Shown: piece by piece, positions 1 through 8,369 of the stretch
Numbering within the stretch: the stretch's first letter is position 1
How the letters are laid out: every line of letters begins with the position of its first letter
Source of the DNA: APNM01 sp040361335
Lineage (GTDB): Bacteria > Pseudomonadota > Gammaproteobacteria > Nevskiales > Salinisphaeraceae
Length of the DNA stretch: 64,000 nucleotides
Direction: 5' to 3'
NCBI RefSeq assembly: GCF_040361335.1
Contig: NZ_APNM01000005.1
Coordinates: 1-64,000, forward strand
Translations under genes and position numbers: made by a program
The notes under the pieces: model-generated
Database searches by the model: none
Seen by the model: only the letters and a program-made list of their open reading frames with translations
What the model was told of the DNA's origin: nothing

Positions 1-105
1 CGGTGGCGAAACATCCAACTGGCTACGGAATGACGGATATTACCCATTGTCGAATCCTGCAAGGCTCTCGTCGGCCGTGATACGGCCGCTTCATCACCCC
101 GCCGG

Positions 106-151
106 AATAAAAAACCCGGCGGCCAACGAGGAGGAGCTTATTGGCCGCCGG
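106..151 (-). terminator. Rho-independent terminator of the DUF1302 gene
   Basis: An 11-bp perfect stem (CCGGCGGCCAA at 116-126, TTGGCCGCCGG at 141-151) with a 14-nt loop is followed on the minus strand by a T tract (complement of 109-114). It lies 25 bp past the stop of the DUF1302 gene. Confidence 0.85.
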
Positions 152-176
152 TAGCGGGGGAGGAAACGGTACTTAT

Positions 177-2258
177 CTAGAACTGATACTCGACCCTGGT
201 CGTGATCTCGTCGGCGAAGTCCACGGTCGACAGCGTGTTGTCGTACTTGCTGCCGTGCACCGTACCGATGAAGTTCGCGAATACCTGGAAGGTCCAGGAA
301 CCGCTCGGCTTCCAGCGCAGCGCCGGCTGCACCAGCAGGCCGCCCTGCACGTCGTACAGCGCCGCGAAATCGATCCGCCAGATCCGGCCCGGGAACGGCT
401 GCTGGAAGGCGAACGCCACATAGTTGGCGCTGCTGATGCCGTCCGGCAGGCGATCCTCGGGCTCGTCGGCATTGGGATCGGCGCCGTAACCCGACAGGTG
501 CCGGTTGAAGATGTCGCTCTCCGAGCGGTGCAGGTACTGCAGCACCGCGAACGCCGCCGGGAACGACTGGCTGTAGCGCACGAACTTCTGGAACACCAGA
601 CCGATCTCGTACTCGTCCTCCACGATGGGGTTGAACGGGTCGAGATCGGTGGGCGTGTAGTGACGATCGGGTGTGTACTTGGCTTCGATGCTGGCGTTGA
701 TCTGGTCGAACAGGATCGAGTCAGTCGGTCCCTCGATCCGATAGCTCATGCCCAGGCCGAAATTGTTCTCGCGTGCGTATTCGCGCTGGATATGACCGCG
801 CAGACCGCCGGAGAGCTGGAAGAACAAATCCTCCTGGGCTTCCTGCTCGGCCGGCGTCGAGGCCTCGCGCGCGGTCGCGTCGTAAGAGCCCCGGAAATTA
901 TCGATGGCGGCATTGAGGCCGGTGAAGTGGTTCAGCCGGGCCAGGGCACCATAGTTATAGAACTCCTTGGCCGAGACCACGCCCGTGGTGTCGACTTCGA
1001 AGGGGCTGTCCGCCAACTGGTCGCCAAGCCCGCCTGCCAGAGGTGCCGAAAGCACATTGATGCCCACACCGCTCGGGGCTTGCGGTTGCAACCCCTGCGA
1101 CACGTCGGAGTCGGTCCACTGGAAGAAACCGAAGTGGTTGTAACGGCGGTTGGCCATCAGGGTGAGGTCCACCGGACCCACCGGGCCCCGCAGCCGGATG
1201 CCGTAGTTGAACTCGTCGTCGTACTGTTTGAACTGGTCATGCACCGTGAACTGCGACGGGATGACGTTGTACGGCGTGTTCGGGTTCGAGTAGATCGTCG
1301 GACGGAAACGCTGCGCGTAGCTGTCGATCTCCCAGCCGCCGAGGAGATTGAACGGCATGCTGTCGCGCGGCACCAGGTAGGAGGTGCGTACGCCCAGCGA
1401 GGGGATGCGCTTGTCCGAGAACTCCTCGGAGACGAAATCGAGCACGCTGTGCCGCCGCAGGTCCAGGCCGTTGGGCACGTCCAGGATGCGGAAGAACAGC
1501 AGGTCACCCCAGGCGATCTGCTGGTTGCCGGCCCGGATCAGCAGCGGCCCCGTCTGGTAATCCAGGTAGAACTGCGGCACGTCCACCATGTAGTCCTCGC
1601 CGGCCCACTCTAGCGGGCTGGAGCCTTCCTCGCCCTCCAGTTTGGCCAGCTCGCGGGCTTCCACCGCCTGATCCTCGGCCGACCCGTAGGCGGCGAAACG
1701 CTCGCCGCCGCGGCCACCGTCGGGGCTATCGGCGCTCGGGAAAAGCGCCTTGCCGCTGTCGTAGCGGTACTCATAGAAGTTGGGATCGTCGTTGTTGAGC
1801 GTGCCCGCCGCGTCCGCGAACGGTACGTCGTCGATATCGAACTGATCGTCGTAGATGTCCGGATCGCCGACCGCCCGGACCTTCACGTTCAACCGCAGGT
1901 TGGTGAACAGACCCACGTTGGCGTTGAGCTCGCCGCGGATCATCTGCATGTTGAAGGTCGTATCCGCCGGTTCCACGACGCGTTCCACTTCATCGTTAAA
2001 ACCCAGCGCGGGCAGCAGCAGCGACTGGCCGCTGCGCTTCACGGTCTTGCCGTTGAAGATATTGCCCCGCTGGTTGTACGGGTTCTCGTCGCTCGTGATC
2101 GATACCGCGTTCTCGTTGCGGATGAATCCGCCGTAGCTGAAACTGAAATCCGGCTGACCCAGCACACTCTCCACCAAGTCCGCCTGCGCCGCAGGCAACG
2201 CCAGGGCCGCGCTCGCAGCCGCCAACGTCACCCATAGCCGTTGGGTTCTCGTCTTCAT
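177..2258 (-). CDS. DUF1302 family outer-membrane protein
   Basis: A 693-residue exported protein. Residues 1-26 form a Sec signal peptide ending in ALPAAQA, and the mature part opens with DLVESVLGQPDFSFSYGG. Repeated Tyr/Arg/Asp-rich beta segments and the terminal RVEYQF (C-terminal aromatic) fit an outer-membrane beta-barrel. DUF1302 proteins usually sit beside DUF1329 proteins and are thought to help take up or export hydrophobic compounds such as fatty acids or sterols; no reaction is established. The start has a strong AGGAGGT ribosome site 8 nt upstream. A YCF48-like gene lies just upstream on the same strand and a DUF1329 gene is 8 kb away. The family call is confident; the role is inferred from context. 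Confidence 0.85.
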   Translation of the reverse strand: MKTRTQRLWVTLAAASAALALPAAQADLVESVLGQPDFSFSYGGFIRNENAVSITSDENPYNQRGNIFNGKTVKRSGQSLLLPALGFNDEVERVVEPADTTFNMQMIRGELNANVGLFTNLRLNVKVRAVGDPDIYDDQFDIDDVPFADAAGTLNNDDPNFYEYRYDSGKALFPSADSPDGGRGGERFAAYGSAEDQAVEARELAKLEGEEGSSPLEWAGEDYMVDVPQFYLDYQTGPLLIRAGNQQIAWGDLLFFRILDVPNGLDLRRHSVLDFVSEEFSDKRIPSLGVRTSYLVPRDSMPFNLLGGWEIDSYAQRFRPTIYSNPNTPYNVIPSQFTVHDQFKQYDDEFNYGIRLRGPVGPVDLTLMANRRYNHFGFFQWTDSDVSQGLQPQAPSGVGINVLSAPLAGGLGDQLADSPFEVDTTGVVSAKEFYNYGALARLNHFTGLNAAIDNFRGSYDATAREASTPAEQEAQEDLFFQLSGGLRGHIQREYARENNFGLGMSYRIEGPTDSILFDQINASIEAKYTPDRHYTPTDLDPFNPIVEDEYEIGLVFQKFVRYSQSFPAAFAVLQYLHRSESDIFNRHLSGYGADPNADEPEDRLPDGISSANYVAFAFQQPFPGRIWRIDFAALYDVQGGLLVQPALRWKPSGSWTFQVFANFIGTVHGSKYDNTLSTVDFADEITTRVEYQF

Positions 2259-2327
2259 GTGTCTGACCTCCTGTAATTATTGGAATACCGAGGCACTGGT
2301 TTTTTTATGCTTCCCCCCAGTTCTCGG

Positions 2328-3302
2328 TTATCCCCCCGATGGTCGTTTCTCGACCCGTAGCACACGGCCGGTATGACCGGCCACGAACAAACCTTCTCCG
2401 GTGGCCGCCGCACCGATGTACCAGTTGCGGTCCACGTCGCCGTCGGTCACCTGCGTCCAGCTCTCGCCGCCGTCGTCGCTGACGATCATCCGGCGCATGC
2501 CCGGCACCGTCACCGTGCCGTCACCGTCCGCGTAAACGCCCAGCAGGTTCGCTTCCAGGTCCGTCTCCAGCGACGTCCACGTCGCACCGCCGTCGGTCGT
2601 GCGCAGCACCGTGCCGCTCTGACCCACCGCGTAGCCCAGTCCGTTGGCGTGCAGATCCAGACCGAACAGCGACACGTCGCCGCTGTGCACGCCTTCCCAG
2701 TTCGCGCCGCCGTCCGGCGAACGCAGCACCATCCCGAACTCGCCCACGATCGTGACCGTGCCGTCGGCGCTCACGTGTACGTCGTTCAGGTGCGGCTCGT
2801 AGTTGTCCTTCACCAGCGTCGCCGGGTTGAAGGCCGACTCACGCCAGCTCGCGCCGCCGTCCTCCGACAGCAGGATCGTGCCGAACGAACCCACCGCCAC
2901 CGCCAGGCCCGATGCGTTCATCGACACGCCCATCAGGCGCTGGCTGGTGCCGGCGTCCACCGCCGTCCAGCTCTCGCCGCCATCGTCGCTGTAGCGGATC
3001 AGGCCCATCTGGCCCACCACCACGCGCTTGTCGCCCGACAGCGCCGCGTCAAACGCCGCCAGCTCCGTGTCCAACTGGCCGCGCTCCCAGCTCGCGCCGC
3101 CGTCGGCCGTCACCAGCATCGTCCCGCGGTCGCCCACCGCCAGACCGTGCTCGCCGTCCTGTTCGAAGGCGATGCTGTAAAGCGGACGGTGGGACGTACC
3201 CGCGACCGCCTCGGTCACATGCCGATCCACGGCCGGGGCCGATGCGCTCCACGCGAGGATCATGCTGACGAGCGCGAATGCGCCGATACTGGGTTGTCTC
3301 AT
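2328..3302 (-). CDS. YCF48-like/BNR-repeat exported beta-propeller protein
   Basis: A 324-residue protein with a signal peptide (residues 1-24, ending ASAPAVD). It is built from repeating blades with the signature S-x-D-G-G-x-S/T-W (ADGGASWERG, SDDGGESWTA, SEDGGASWRE, SPDGGANWEG, TTDGGATWTS, SDDGGESWTQ), at least six copies over residues 65-290. This is the YCF48/BNR propeller pattern of the photosystem II assembly factor family. In non-photosynthetic proteobacteria such proteins often accompany DUF1302/DUF1329 proteins and an RND exporter, probably as periplasmic partners; no RND gene is present here. A GGAG ribosome site precedes the ATG. The upstream region holds three GGTAC elements. Confidence 0.85.
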   Translation of the reverse strand: MRQPSIGAFALVSMILAWSASAPAVDRHVTEAVAGTSHRPLYSIAFEQDGEHGLAVGDRGTMLVTADGGASWERGQLDTELAAFDAALSGDKRVVVGQMGLIRYSDDGGESWTAVDAGTSQRLMGVSMNASGLAVAVGSFGTILLSEDGGASWRESAFNPATLVKDNYEPHLNDVHVSADGTVTIVGEFGMVLRSPDGGANWEGVHSGDVSLFGLDLHANGLGYAVGQSGTVLRTTDGGATWTSLETDLEANLLGVYADGDGTVTVPGMRRMIVSDDGGESWTQVTDGDVDRNWYIGAAATGEGLFVAGHTGRVLRVEKRPSGG

Positions 3303-3373
3303 TGGCTGTCTCCTTCCGGCGTCCCGCGGCCCGTCACATGCGACAGCCCTTTCCGGGACACCCCGCTACCGAT

Positions 3374-3430
3374 CATGTCGGTACGTATTTTTTTAACTCG
3401 GTACCATATGGGTGGTGCGGTACGACATGG
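3374..3430. promoter_or_regulatory. Three helically phased GGTAC elements upstream of the YCF48-like gene
   Basis: GGTAC occurs at 3380, 3400 and 3419, spaced 20 and 19 bp, about two helical turns. The last two are near-identical 12-mers (GGTACCATATGG, GGTACGACATGG). They lie 78-128 bp upstream of the minus-strand start at 3302. The phasing suggests activator binding; the MalT-type regulator encoded at 5405-8185 is an obvious but unproven candidate. Confidence 0.4.
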
Positions 3431-3564
3431 CGTCGCCGGACTGCGTCCGCCCGCTCTCATCCCGTTTGTGTCGGAGTCCCCTCCTGTCGGTCGGCCGTGC
3501 GTGCGCTCGGCCGCCGGTATTTTTTATTGCCCTCTTGTACCCAAACAGTGCGACTCCCTCGCGG

Positions 3565-3589
3565 CCCACACACCACCCAAGTGTGTGGG
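3565..3589. repeat. Perfect 9-bp hairpin between the acyl-CoA ligase and YCF48-like genes
   Basis: CCCACACAC (3565-3573) pairs with GTGTGTGGG (3581-3589) around a 7-nt loop. It begins 59 bp upstream of the ligase stop-codon end, on the promoter side of the YCF48-like gene. No T tract follows on the minus strand, so it may be a Rho-type or attenuating structure rather than a classical terminator. Confidence 0.5.
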
Positions 3590-3624
3590 GTGGCACCGCC
3601 ATACGGGTAGTTGCCCCCGGTTCG

Positions 3625-5166
3625 TCAGACCTGACGTAACGCCTTCTTGTCGAGCTTGCCGTAGGCCGTGACCGGCAACGCGTTGCGGAAGCACACCCGC
3701 TTGGGGACCTTGTATTTGGAGAGCACGCCCCGGCAGTGGTCGATCACCGCGCCCTCGTCGAGCTCGGCATCCCCGCGTGCCACGACGAAGGCGGTCACCG
3801 CCTCGCCCCAATCATCGTCGGGAAGCCCCACCACGGCCACTTCGCCGACACCGGGGCAGGTCTGAATGGCGTTCTCGACCTCCGTGGTATAGACGTTCAT
3901 GCCACCGCTGATGATCATGTCCTTCTTGCGATCGAGCATGTACAGGTAGCCGTCCTCGTCGCGGCTGGCGACATCGCCGGTACGGAGCCAGCCGTCCACC
4001 AGGGTCTCCGCGGTCTTGTCCGGCAGCCGGTGGTAGCCGAGCATGTTGTAGGGCGTTCGCACCGCGATCTCGCCGCTTTCGCCGACCGGTACGTCGGCGC
4101 CGTTCTCGTCGACGATCCGCACCTGGGCCAAGGCCACCGGCTGACCGCAACTTCGCAGGCGATGCGAGAACTCGGGCTCCACACGATGGTCTTCGCGCCG
4201 CAACCGGGTGATGAAGTTGGGCGCCTCGGACTGGCCGTAAAGCTGCATGAACACCGGCCCGAAGACTTCCAGCCCCTGCCGCAGACGCTCCACAGTGATC
4301 GGGGCGGCACCGTAGACGATGGTGCGCAGGCTGCCCAGGTCGAACTGGCGGTCGCCGATCCAATCCAGTACCCGGTAGATCATGGTCGGCACCATGAAGG
4401 TCAGGGTCGCACCGTCGTCGCGGATGCGACGCACGACCATCTCCGGGTCGAAGCGGCTCTCGATGTAGTGCGTCGCGCCCTTGAGCAGCCCCGCCAGCAT
4501 CAGGAAGCCGGCGCTGTGCGGCAGCGGCGACGACAACAGCAGCCGATCGTCATCCTGCAGGTTCAGCTCCATGACGTGCGACAGCATGTTGAGGCTGATG
4601 CTGCGCTGGGTGTGCATCACGCCCTTGGGGCGACCGGTGGTGCCGCCCGTGTAAAGAAGAATGGCCAGGTCATCGGGCTGCACCGCGACCTCGGGCGGCG
4701 TCTCGGCGCCGCGCGCCAAGAAATCCGCCCAGGCCAGGAAACCCTCCGGACAATCCTCGGCCGGCGCCAGCCCGATCACGGTTTCCAGTTCGGGCAACTC
4801 GTCGCGACGGCGGGCGACAATGTCGAAGAAATTGGGGCCGACCACCGCCACCCTGGCATTGGAGTCGGCCAGGTTATAGACGATCTCGGCCTCGCCCAGC
4901 ATGTCGTTGAGCGGGACCTTGGCCGCGCCGGCCTGGATGATCCCCTGGTCGGCGATGACGTACTCCGTGCAGTTGGACATCAGGAGCGCCACCCGCGTGT
5001 TGGGGCGCACACCCGCCTCGATCAGGGCATGCGCGGCGCGGTTGCCGTCGCGCCGCAGGCGGTCGTAGGTCAACGTCTTGCCGTCGAAATGCACCGCGGC
5101 GCGATCCGAGAACTTCGCCAACGCACCGCCGTAGAGGGTCTTGAGAGTCAAGAAATCGTTCGTCAT
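3625..5166 (-). CDS. Acyl-CoA synthetase (AMP-dependent ligase)
   Basis: A 513-residue ANL-superfamily enzyme expected to activate a carboxylic acid (fatty, aromatic or steroid side chain) to its CoA thioester through an acyl-adenylate. Visible motifs are the P-loop-like YTGGTTGRPKG near residue 172, YGQSEAPN in the middle, GWLRTGDVASRDEDGY near 400, and the hinge LDRKKDMIISGGMNVY. The C-terminal catalytic lysine fits TAYGKLDKK. The ATG at 5166 is chosen over an in-frame start 40 codons upstream because it has a GGAAG ribosome site and begins at the family's usual N-terminus. The gene lies between the YCF48-like gene and the LuxR-type regulator on the same strand. The acid substrate cannot be read from sequence. 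Confidence 0.9.
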   Translation of the reverse strand: MTNDFLTLKTLYGGALAKFSDRAAVHFDGKTLTYDRLRRDGNRAAHALIEAGVRPNTRVALLMSNCTEYVIADQGIIQAGAAKVPLNDMLGEAEIVYNLADSNARVAVVGPNFFDIVARRRDELPELETVIGLAPAEDCPEGFLAWADFLARGAETPPEVAVQPDDLAILLYTGGTTGRPKGVMHTQRSISLNMLSHVMELNLQDDDRLLLSSPLPHSAGFLMLAGLLKGATHYIESRFDPEMVVRRIRDDGATLTFMVPTMIYRVLDWIGDRQFDLGSLRTIVYGAAPITVERLRQGLEVFGPVFMQLYGQSEAPNFITRLRREDHRVEPEFSHRLRSCGQPVALAQVRIVDENGADVPVGESGEIAVRTPYNMLGYHRLPDKTAETLVDGWLRTGDVASRDEDGYLYMLDRKKDMIISGGMNVYTTEVENAIQTCPGVGEVAVVGLPDDDWGEAVTAFVVARGDAELDEGAVIDHCRGVLSKYKVPKRVCFRNALPVTAYGKLDKKALRQV

Positions 5167-5293
5167 TCGTGTCTTCCTGCAGAAAACGCCCGGCACGGGA
5201 CCCGGAACCGGGACGACCGACGTGCCCGCGGCACCCGTGGCCGTCGCCTCCATGAGCAAGCTAACGGCCCGCGCCCACACCTTCACCGCACAA

Positions 5294-5336
5294 GCGGGTG
5301 GCGGGCGGAACCAAAAGGGGTGGTAGCGCCACCCGC
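5294..5336. promoter_or_regulatory. Inverted repeat containing an AAAAGGGGTGGT element
   Basis: GCGGGTGGCG (5294-5303) and CGCCACCCGC (5327-5336) form a perfect 10-bp inverted repeat. Inside is AAAAGGGGTGGT (5313-5324) followed by CCACC. The same 12-mer followed by CCACC recurs at 12953, upstream of the M19 lipoprotein gene. It lies between the LuxR-type gene's stop and the ligase start, so it could be a terminator-like hairpin or an activator site. Confidence 0.4.
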
Positions 5337-5404
5337 CACAAAAATCGTCCCGGAAAGCGGGGTTACAGGCTATCGACGGGGGACGCGGACGGGTGGTCGT
5401 CCCT

Positions 5405-8185
5405 CTAGATGATGCCCAGACGGCGGGCCTCGACGATCGCCTGGGTACGCCGGTTGACGCACAACTTGGCGTAGATGCTCTTCAGATACCACTTGACGGT
5501 GTTCACCCCGACTCCGAGCGTGCGGGCGATCTCCTTGTTGGAGCAGCCGTTGCCGAGCAAGGCCAGAATCTGATGCTCGCGATCCTTGAGCGGCTCGACA
5601 TAGAGCGCGGTGGACATGGGCGCGGTGCCGCCACTCTCGGCGGCGGCCGCGCTCTTGCCCGAGGCGACCGCGGCACAACCGCCCTCCTCGCGGCCGAGCA
5701 CGATCAGCCGGTTGATGTGATGCCCGACGACCTCCGCCGGGCGCCGCTCCAGTTCGTCACGCCGGATCCGGTCGCGCACCCGCTCCAGCAGCGCGACCAC
5801 CCGACGCCCCTCGTCCAGGAAAGTCCGGACCATGCCCTGGGGCGCCCCCATTTCCAGGGCCGTGAGCAGACCGGCATCCGCCGACTCGGCGTCGCCGCGC
5901 TCGTCGTTGACCAGCGCCAGCAGGACCTGCAGTCCCACCTCGGAGAACCGACGTCCCTGGCGCTGGGTGCGCTCGATCAACATCTCCAGGAGCTTGGCCG
6001 CCTGATCCAGGTGGCCCTGGGCGTAGAAGACCCGGGCCGCCGCGAGTTGACGCATCTCCGCGGCGAGGATCTGGATACCGCCGGCGTCCTCCGGCAATCC
6101 CAGGTCGTCGACCAGCAGGCGTTCGGCCAGCAGGATCTCGCCGTCGGCCAGGTACAACCGCACCCGCTCGCCGTCCACGGCCGCGGCCAGGCGTTCCAGG
6201 CCGAGTTGGCGGGCGGTGTCCATGCCCTCGTCGAGCAGGGTGTGGGCCCCGGCGATATCGCCGCGCAGCGCCTTGAGCCGGGCCAGCGGGATATAGGTCG
6301 CCAGCGAGAAATCGGCCACGCCACCCTCCGAGCCGAGGGACCGGCTCTCCTCCAGCAGGCGGTCGGCGTGGTCGATATCGTGGTATTCGTAGTTGACCTG
6401 CCCCCAGAGCGCGGCCGCCAGGCGCGCGGCGTGGGAATGGCTTCCCACCGTCTCGTTGGCCAGGGCCAGGGCCTCGCGGAAACACTCCGCGGCGCGGCGC
6501 AATTCGCCCTGGTAGGCCGCCGCCATGCCGGAGAAACAGCGGCCGTAGACATCGCTGAACGGCCCCTGGGTCCGGTGATGGTAGCTGCGGGCCCAGGATT
6601 GCAGCCGGCGTGCCTCGTCGAAGTCGAAATTGTGGATCGCGACGTAGCTCAGGACGTTGGTGGTCACCGCCACCACCCAGGGACGGTAGGCATCGGCCTG
6701 TTCCAGGCTGGACTGGATAAGGGCACGGACACCGTCGATGCGATCGCCGTAGATGTCGATCGTGCTCTGGACCAGCCGCGCCTCGGTCATCAACTCGTCC
6801 TTCTCCCGCGCCGTGCAGCCGCCGCAGTCGGAAAGCGTGGTCGCCATCGAATCCAGGGTCTGCTGGGCGGACTCCGGATGATGCGTCAGGCAATAGGCCC
6901 AGGCGATCGCCATCTGCAGCCAGGGCCGCTTCTCCACCTCGACCGTCGGCAAACGCCGGACCAGTCCCAGAAGCGTGGCCATGCGGCTGTGTTCGACCAG
7001 CCACATCGCATCGCGCTCCACCAGGTCCAGCGCCCGATCGACGGCGTCGGCGGCGAGCGCGTGGTTGACCGCCTCGCTGGTATACCCCTCGGCCGCGTAC
7101 CACTCGCATGCCTTGAGATGCAGGGCCTTGACCTCGTCCGGGCGATCGCGGGCCAGGCGCCGGCGCAGATAGGCCGCGAACAGATCGTGGTAGCGGAACC
7201 AGCGCCGCTCCTCTTCCAGCGGCCGGATGAACAGGTCCTGGCGCTCAAGCTGCTCCAGCACGCGCTGGCTGTCCGGCGAGCCGCTCACGGCCGCGCACAA
7301 GGGCCCGCTCAACCGCTCCAGCACGGAAGTCTTGAGCAGGAACTCCAGCGTATCCTCCGGCAGATTGTTCAGCACGTTCTCGGCCAGATAGTCGCCGATG
7401 GAGCGTGGCTGCGAGGACAGACACTGAATCGCCTCGCTGGGATCGCGGCTGCCCTTGAGCGACAGCGAGGCCAGTTGCAGCGCCGCGATCCAGCCGTCGG
7501 TGGCGCGCCAGAGACGGTCCAGCGCCTCGTCCGGCAGCGCCAGTTCGTTGATGTCCTCCAGGAAGGCGCGCGACTCGTCGATGTCGAACCGGAGCTCGGC
7601 GGCACCGATGTCGACGATCTGGTCCTCCACGCGCAGCCGCGTCAGGCTGCAGCCCGGTTCCGACCGGCTGGCGATCAGCAGGTGGAGGTTGCCGGAGGCG
7701 TGATTGAGCAGGAACTGCATCGCCTCCTGGATCTTGGGTTCCCGGATGTTGTGCCAGTCGTCGAACATCAGGAACACGTCGTGATCCAGCCCGGCGATAC
7801 CGTTGATCAGATCGCCGAGCACGAACTTGGCCGCATCCTCGGAATTGGTCTCCAGCGCGGAGATCAGGTCCGGCGCCAGCGAGATATCCTCGTTGCCCAG
7901 GGTCTCGACCAGGTAGGACAGGAAACGCACCAGGTCGTTGTCGTCCTCGTCGAGGCTCAGCCAGGCCACTGCCAGTCCCGCCTGCCGCAAGGCATCGCGC
8001 CACTGGACCGCGAGGGTGGTCTTGCCGAAGCCGGCGGGTGCCTGGATCAGCACCAGCTTGCGCGAGCAGCCGGCATTCAGGCGCTCGATCAGGTGCCGGC
8101 GCTGAACCAGGTCGTTGGCATAGGTTGGCGGCCGGAACTTGGTCGCGACCAAGCGCGGCATCACCGGATGACTGGAATCGACCAT
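5405..8185 (-). CDS. MalT/LAL-type LuxR transcriptional regulator
   Basis: A 926-residue regulator with an N-terminal P-loop ATPase (Walker A APAGFGKTT, residues 49-57; Walker B-like FLMFDDWH near 140). A long TPR-rich alpha-helical sensor region runs from about 350 to 840, followed by a C-terminal LuxR helix-turn-helix (LKDREHQILALLGNG, SNKEIARTLGVGVNTVKWYL). The architecture matches MalT and other large ATP-binding LuxR regulators, which oligomerise on binding ATP and an inducer and activate adjacent catabolic operons. The effector is unknown; an acyl-CoA or sterol-like compound would fit the neighbours. The ATG has a GAGGT site 9 nt upstream. A second ATG at codon 9 is possible. GGTACC elements upstream may include an autoregulatory site. 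Confidence 0.9.
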   Translation of the reverse strand: MVDSSHPVMPRLVATKFRPPTYANDLVQRRHLIERLNAGCSRKLVLIQAPAGFGKTTLAVQWRDALRQAGLAVAWLSLDEDDNDLVRFLSYLVETLGNEDISLAPDLISALETNSEDAAKFVLGDLINGIAGLDHDVFLMFDDWHNIREPKIQEAMQFLLNHASGNLHLLIASRSEPGCSLTRLRVEDQIVDIGAAELRFDIDESRAFLEDINELALPDEALDRLWRATDGWIAALQLASLSLKGSRDPSEAIQCLSSQPRSIGDYLAENVLNNLPEDTLEFLLKTSVLERLSGPLCAAVSGSPDSQRVLEQLERQDLFIRPLEEERRWFRYHDLFAAYLRRRLARDRPDEVKALHLKACEWYAAEGYTSEAVNHALAADAVDRALDLVERDAMWLVEHSRMATLLGLVRRLPTVEVEKRPWLQMAIAWAYCLTHHPESAQQTLDSMATTLSDCGGCTAREKDELMTEARLVQSTIDIYGDRIDGVRALIQSSLEQADAYRPWVVAVTTNVLSYVAIHNFDFDEARRLQSWARSYHHRTQGPFSDVYGRCFSGMAAAYQGELRRAAECFREALALANETVGSHSHAARLAAALWGQVNYEYHDIDHADRLLEESRSLGSEGGVADFSLATYIPLARLKALRGDIAGAHTLLDEGMDTARQLGLERLAAAVDGERVRLYLADGEILLAERLLVDDLGLPEDAGGIQILAAEMRQLAAARVFYAQGHLDQAAKLLEMLIERTQRQGRRFSEVGLQVLLALVNDERGDAESADAGLLTALEMGAPQGMVRTFLDEGRRVVALLERVRDRIRRDELERRPAEVVGHHINRLIVLGREEGGCAAVASGKSAAAAESGGTAPMSTALYVEPLKDREHQILALLGNGCSNKEIARTLGVGVNTVKWYLKSIYAKLCVNRRTQAIVEARRLGII

Positions 8186-8210
8186 CGCGCCGCTACCTCA
8201 CGATGTCTGG

Positions 8211-8300
8211 GGTACCTTTCTCGCACGCGCGGCACATATCGGTACCGCGCATTCATCTAATATTTCTGTTCGAAAGGTATTAATTAGTATTAAACGGTAC
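8211..8300. promoter_or_regulatory. GGTACC cluster upstream of the LuxR-type regulator gene
   Basis: The AT-rich spacer has GGTACC at 8211, 8241 and 8296, plus GTACCTTTC (8212) facing GAAAGGTAT (8272) as an inverted repeat about 50 bp apart. It lies just upstream of the minus-strand start at 8185 and downstream of the thiolase stop. The spacing and symmetry suggest operator sites; the binding protein is unknown. Confidence 0.4.
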
Positions 8301-8369
8301 CGATGTCAACCATGACAGCGCTTGGCCCGGCATCGTCGGGATGCCCGGCCGGGGCCCGCCGCGGTACCG

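Noticed and set aside
5393..8260. Plus-strand 955-codon frame opposite the LuxR-type regulator
   Set aside because: Antisense shadow; the minus strand shows clear ATPase and helix-turn-helix motifs.
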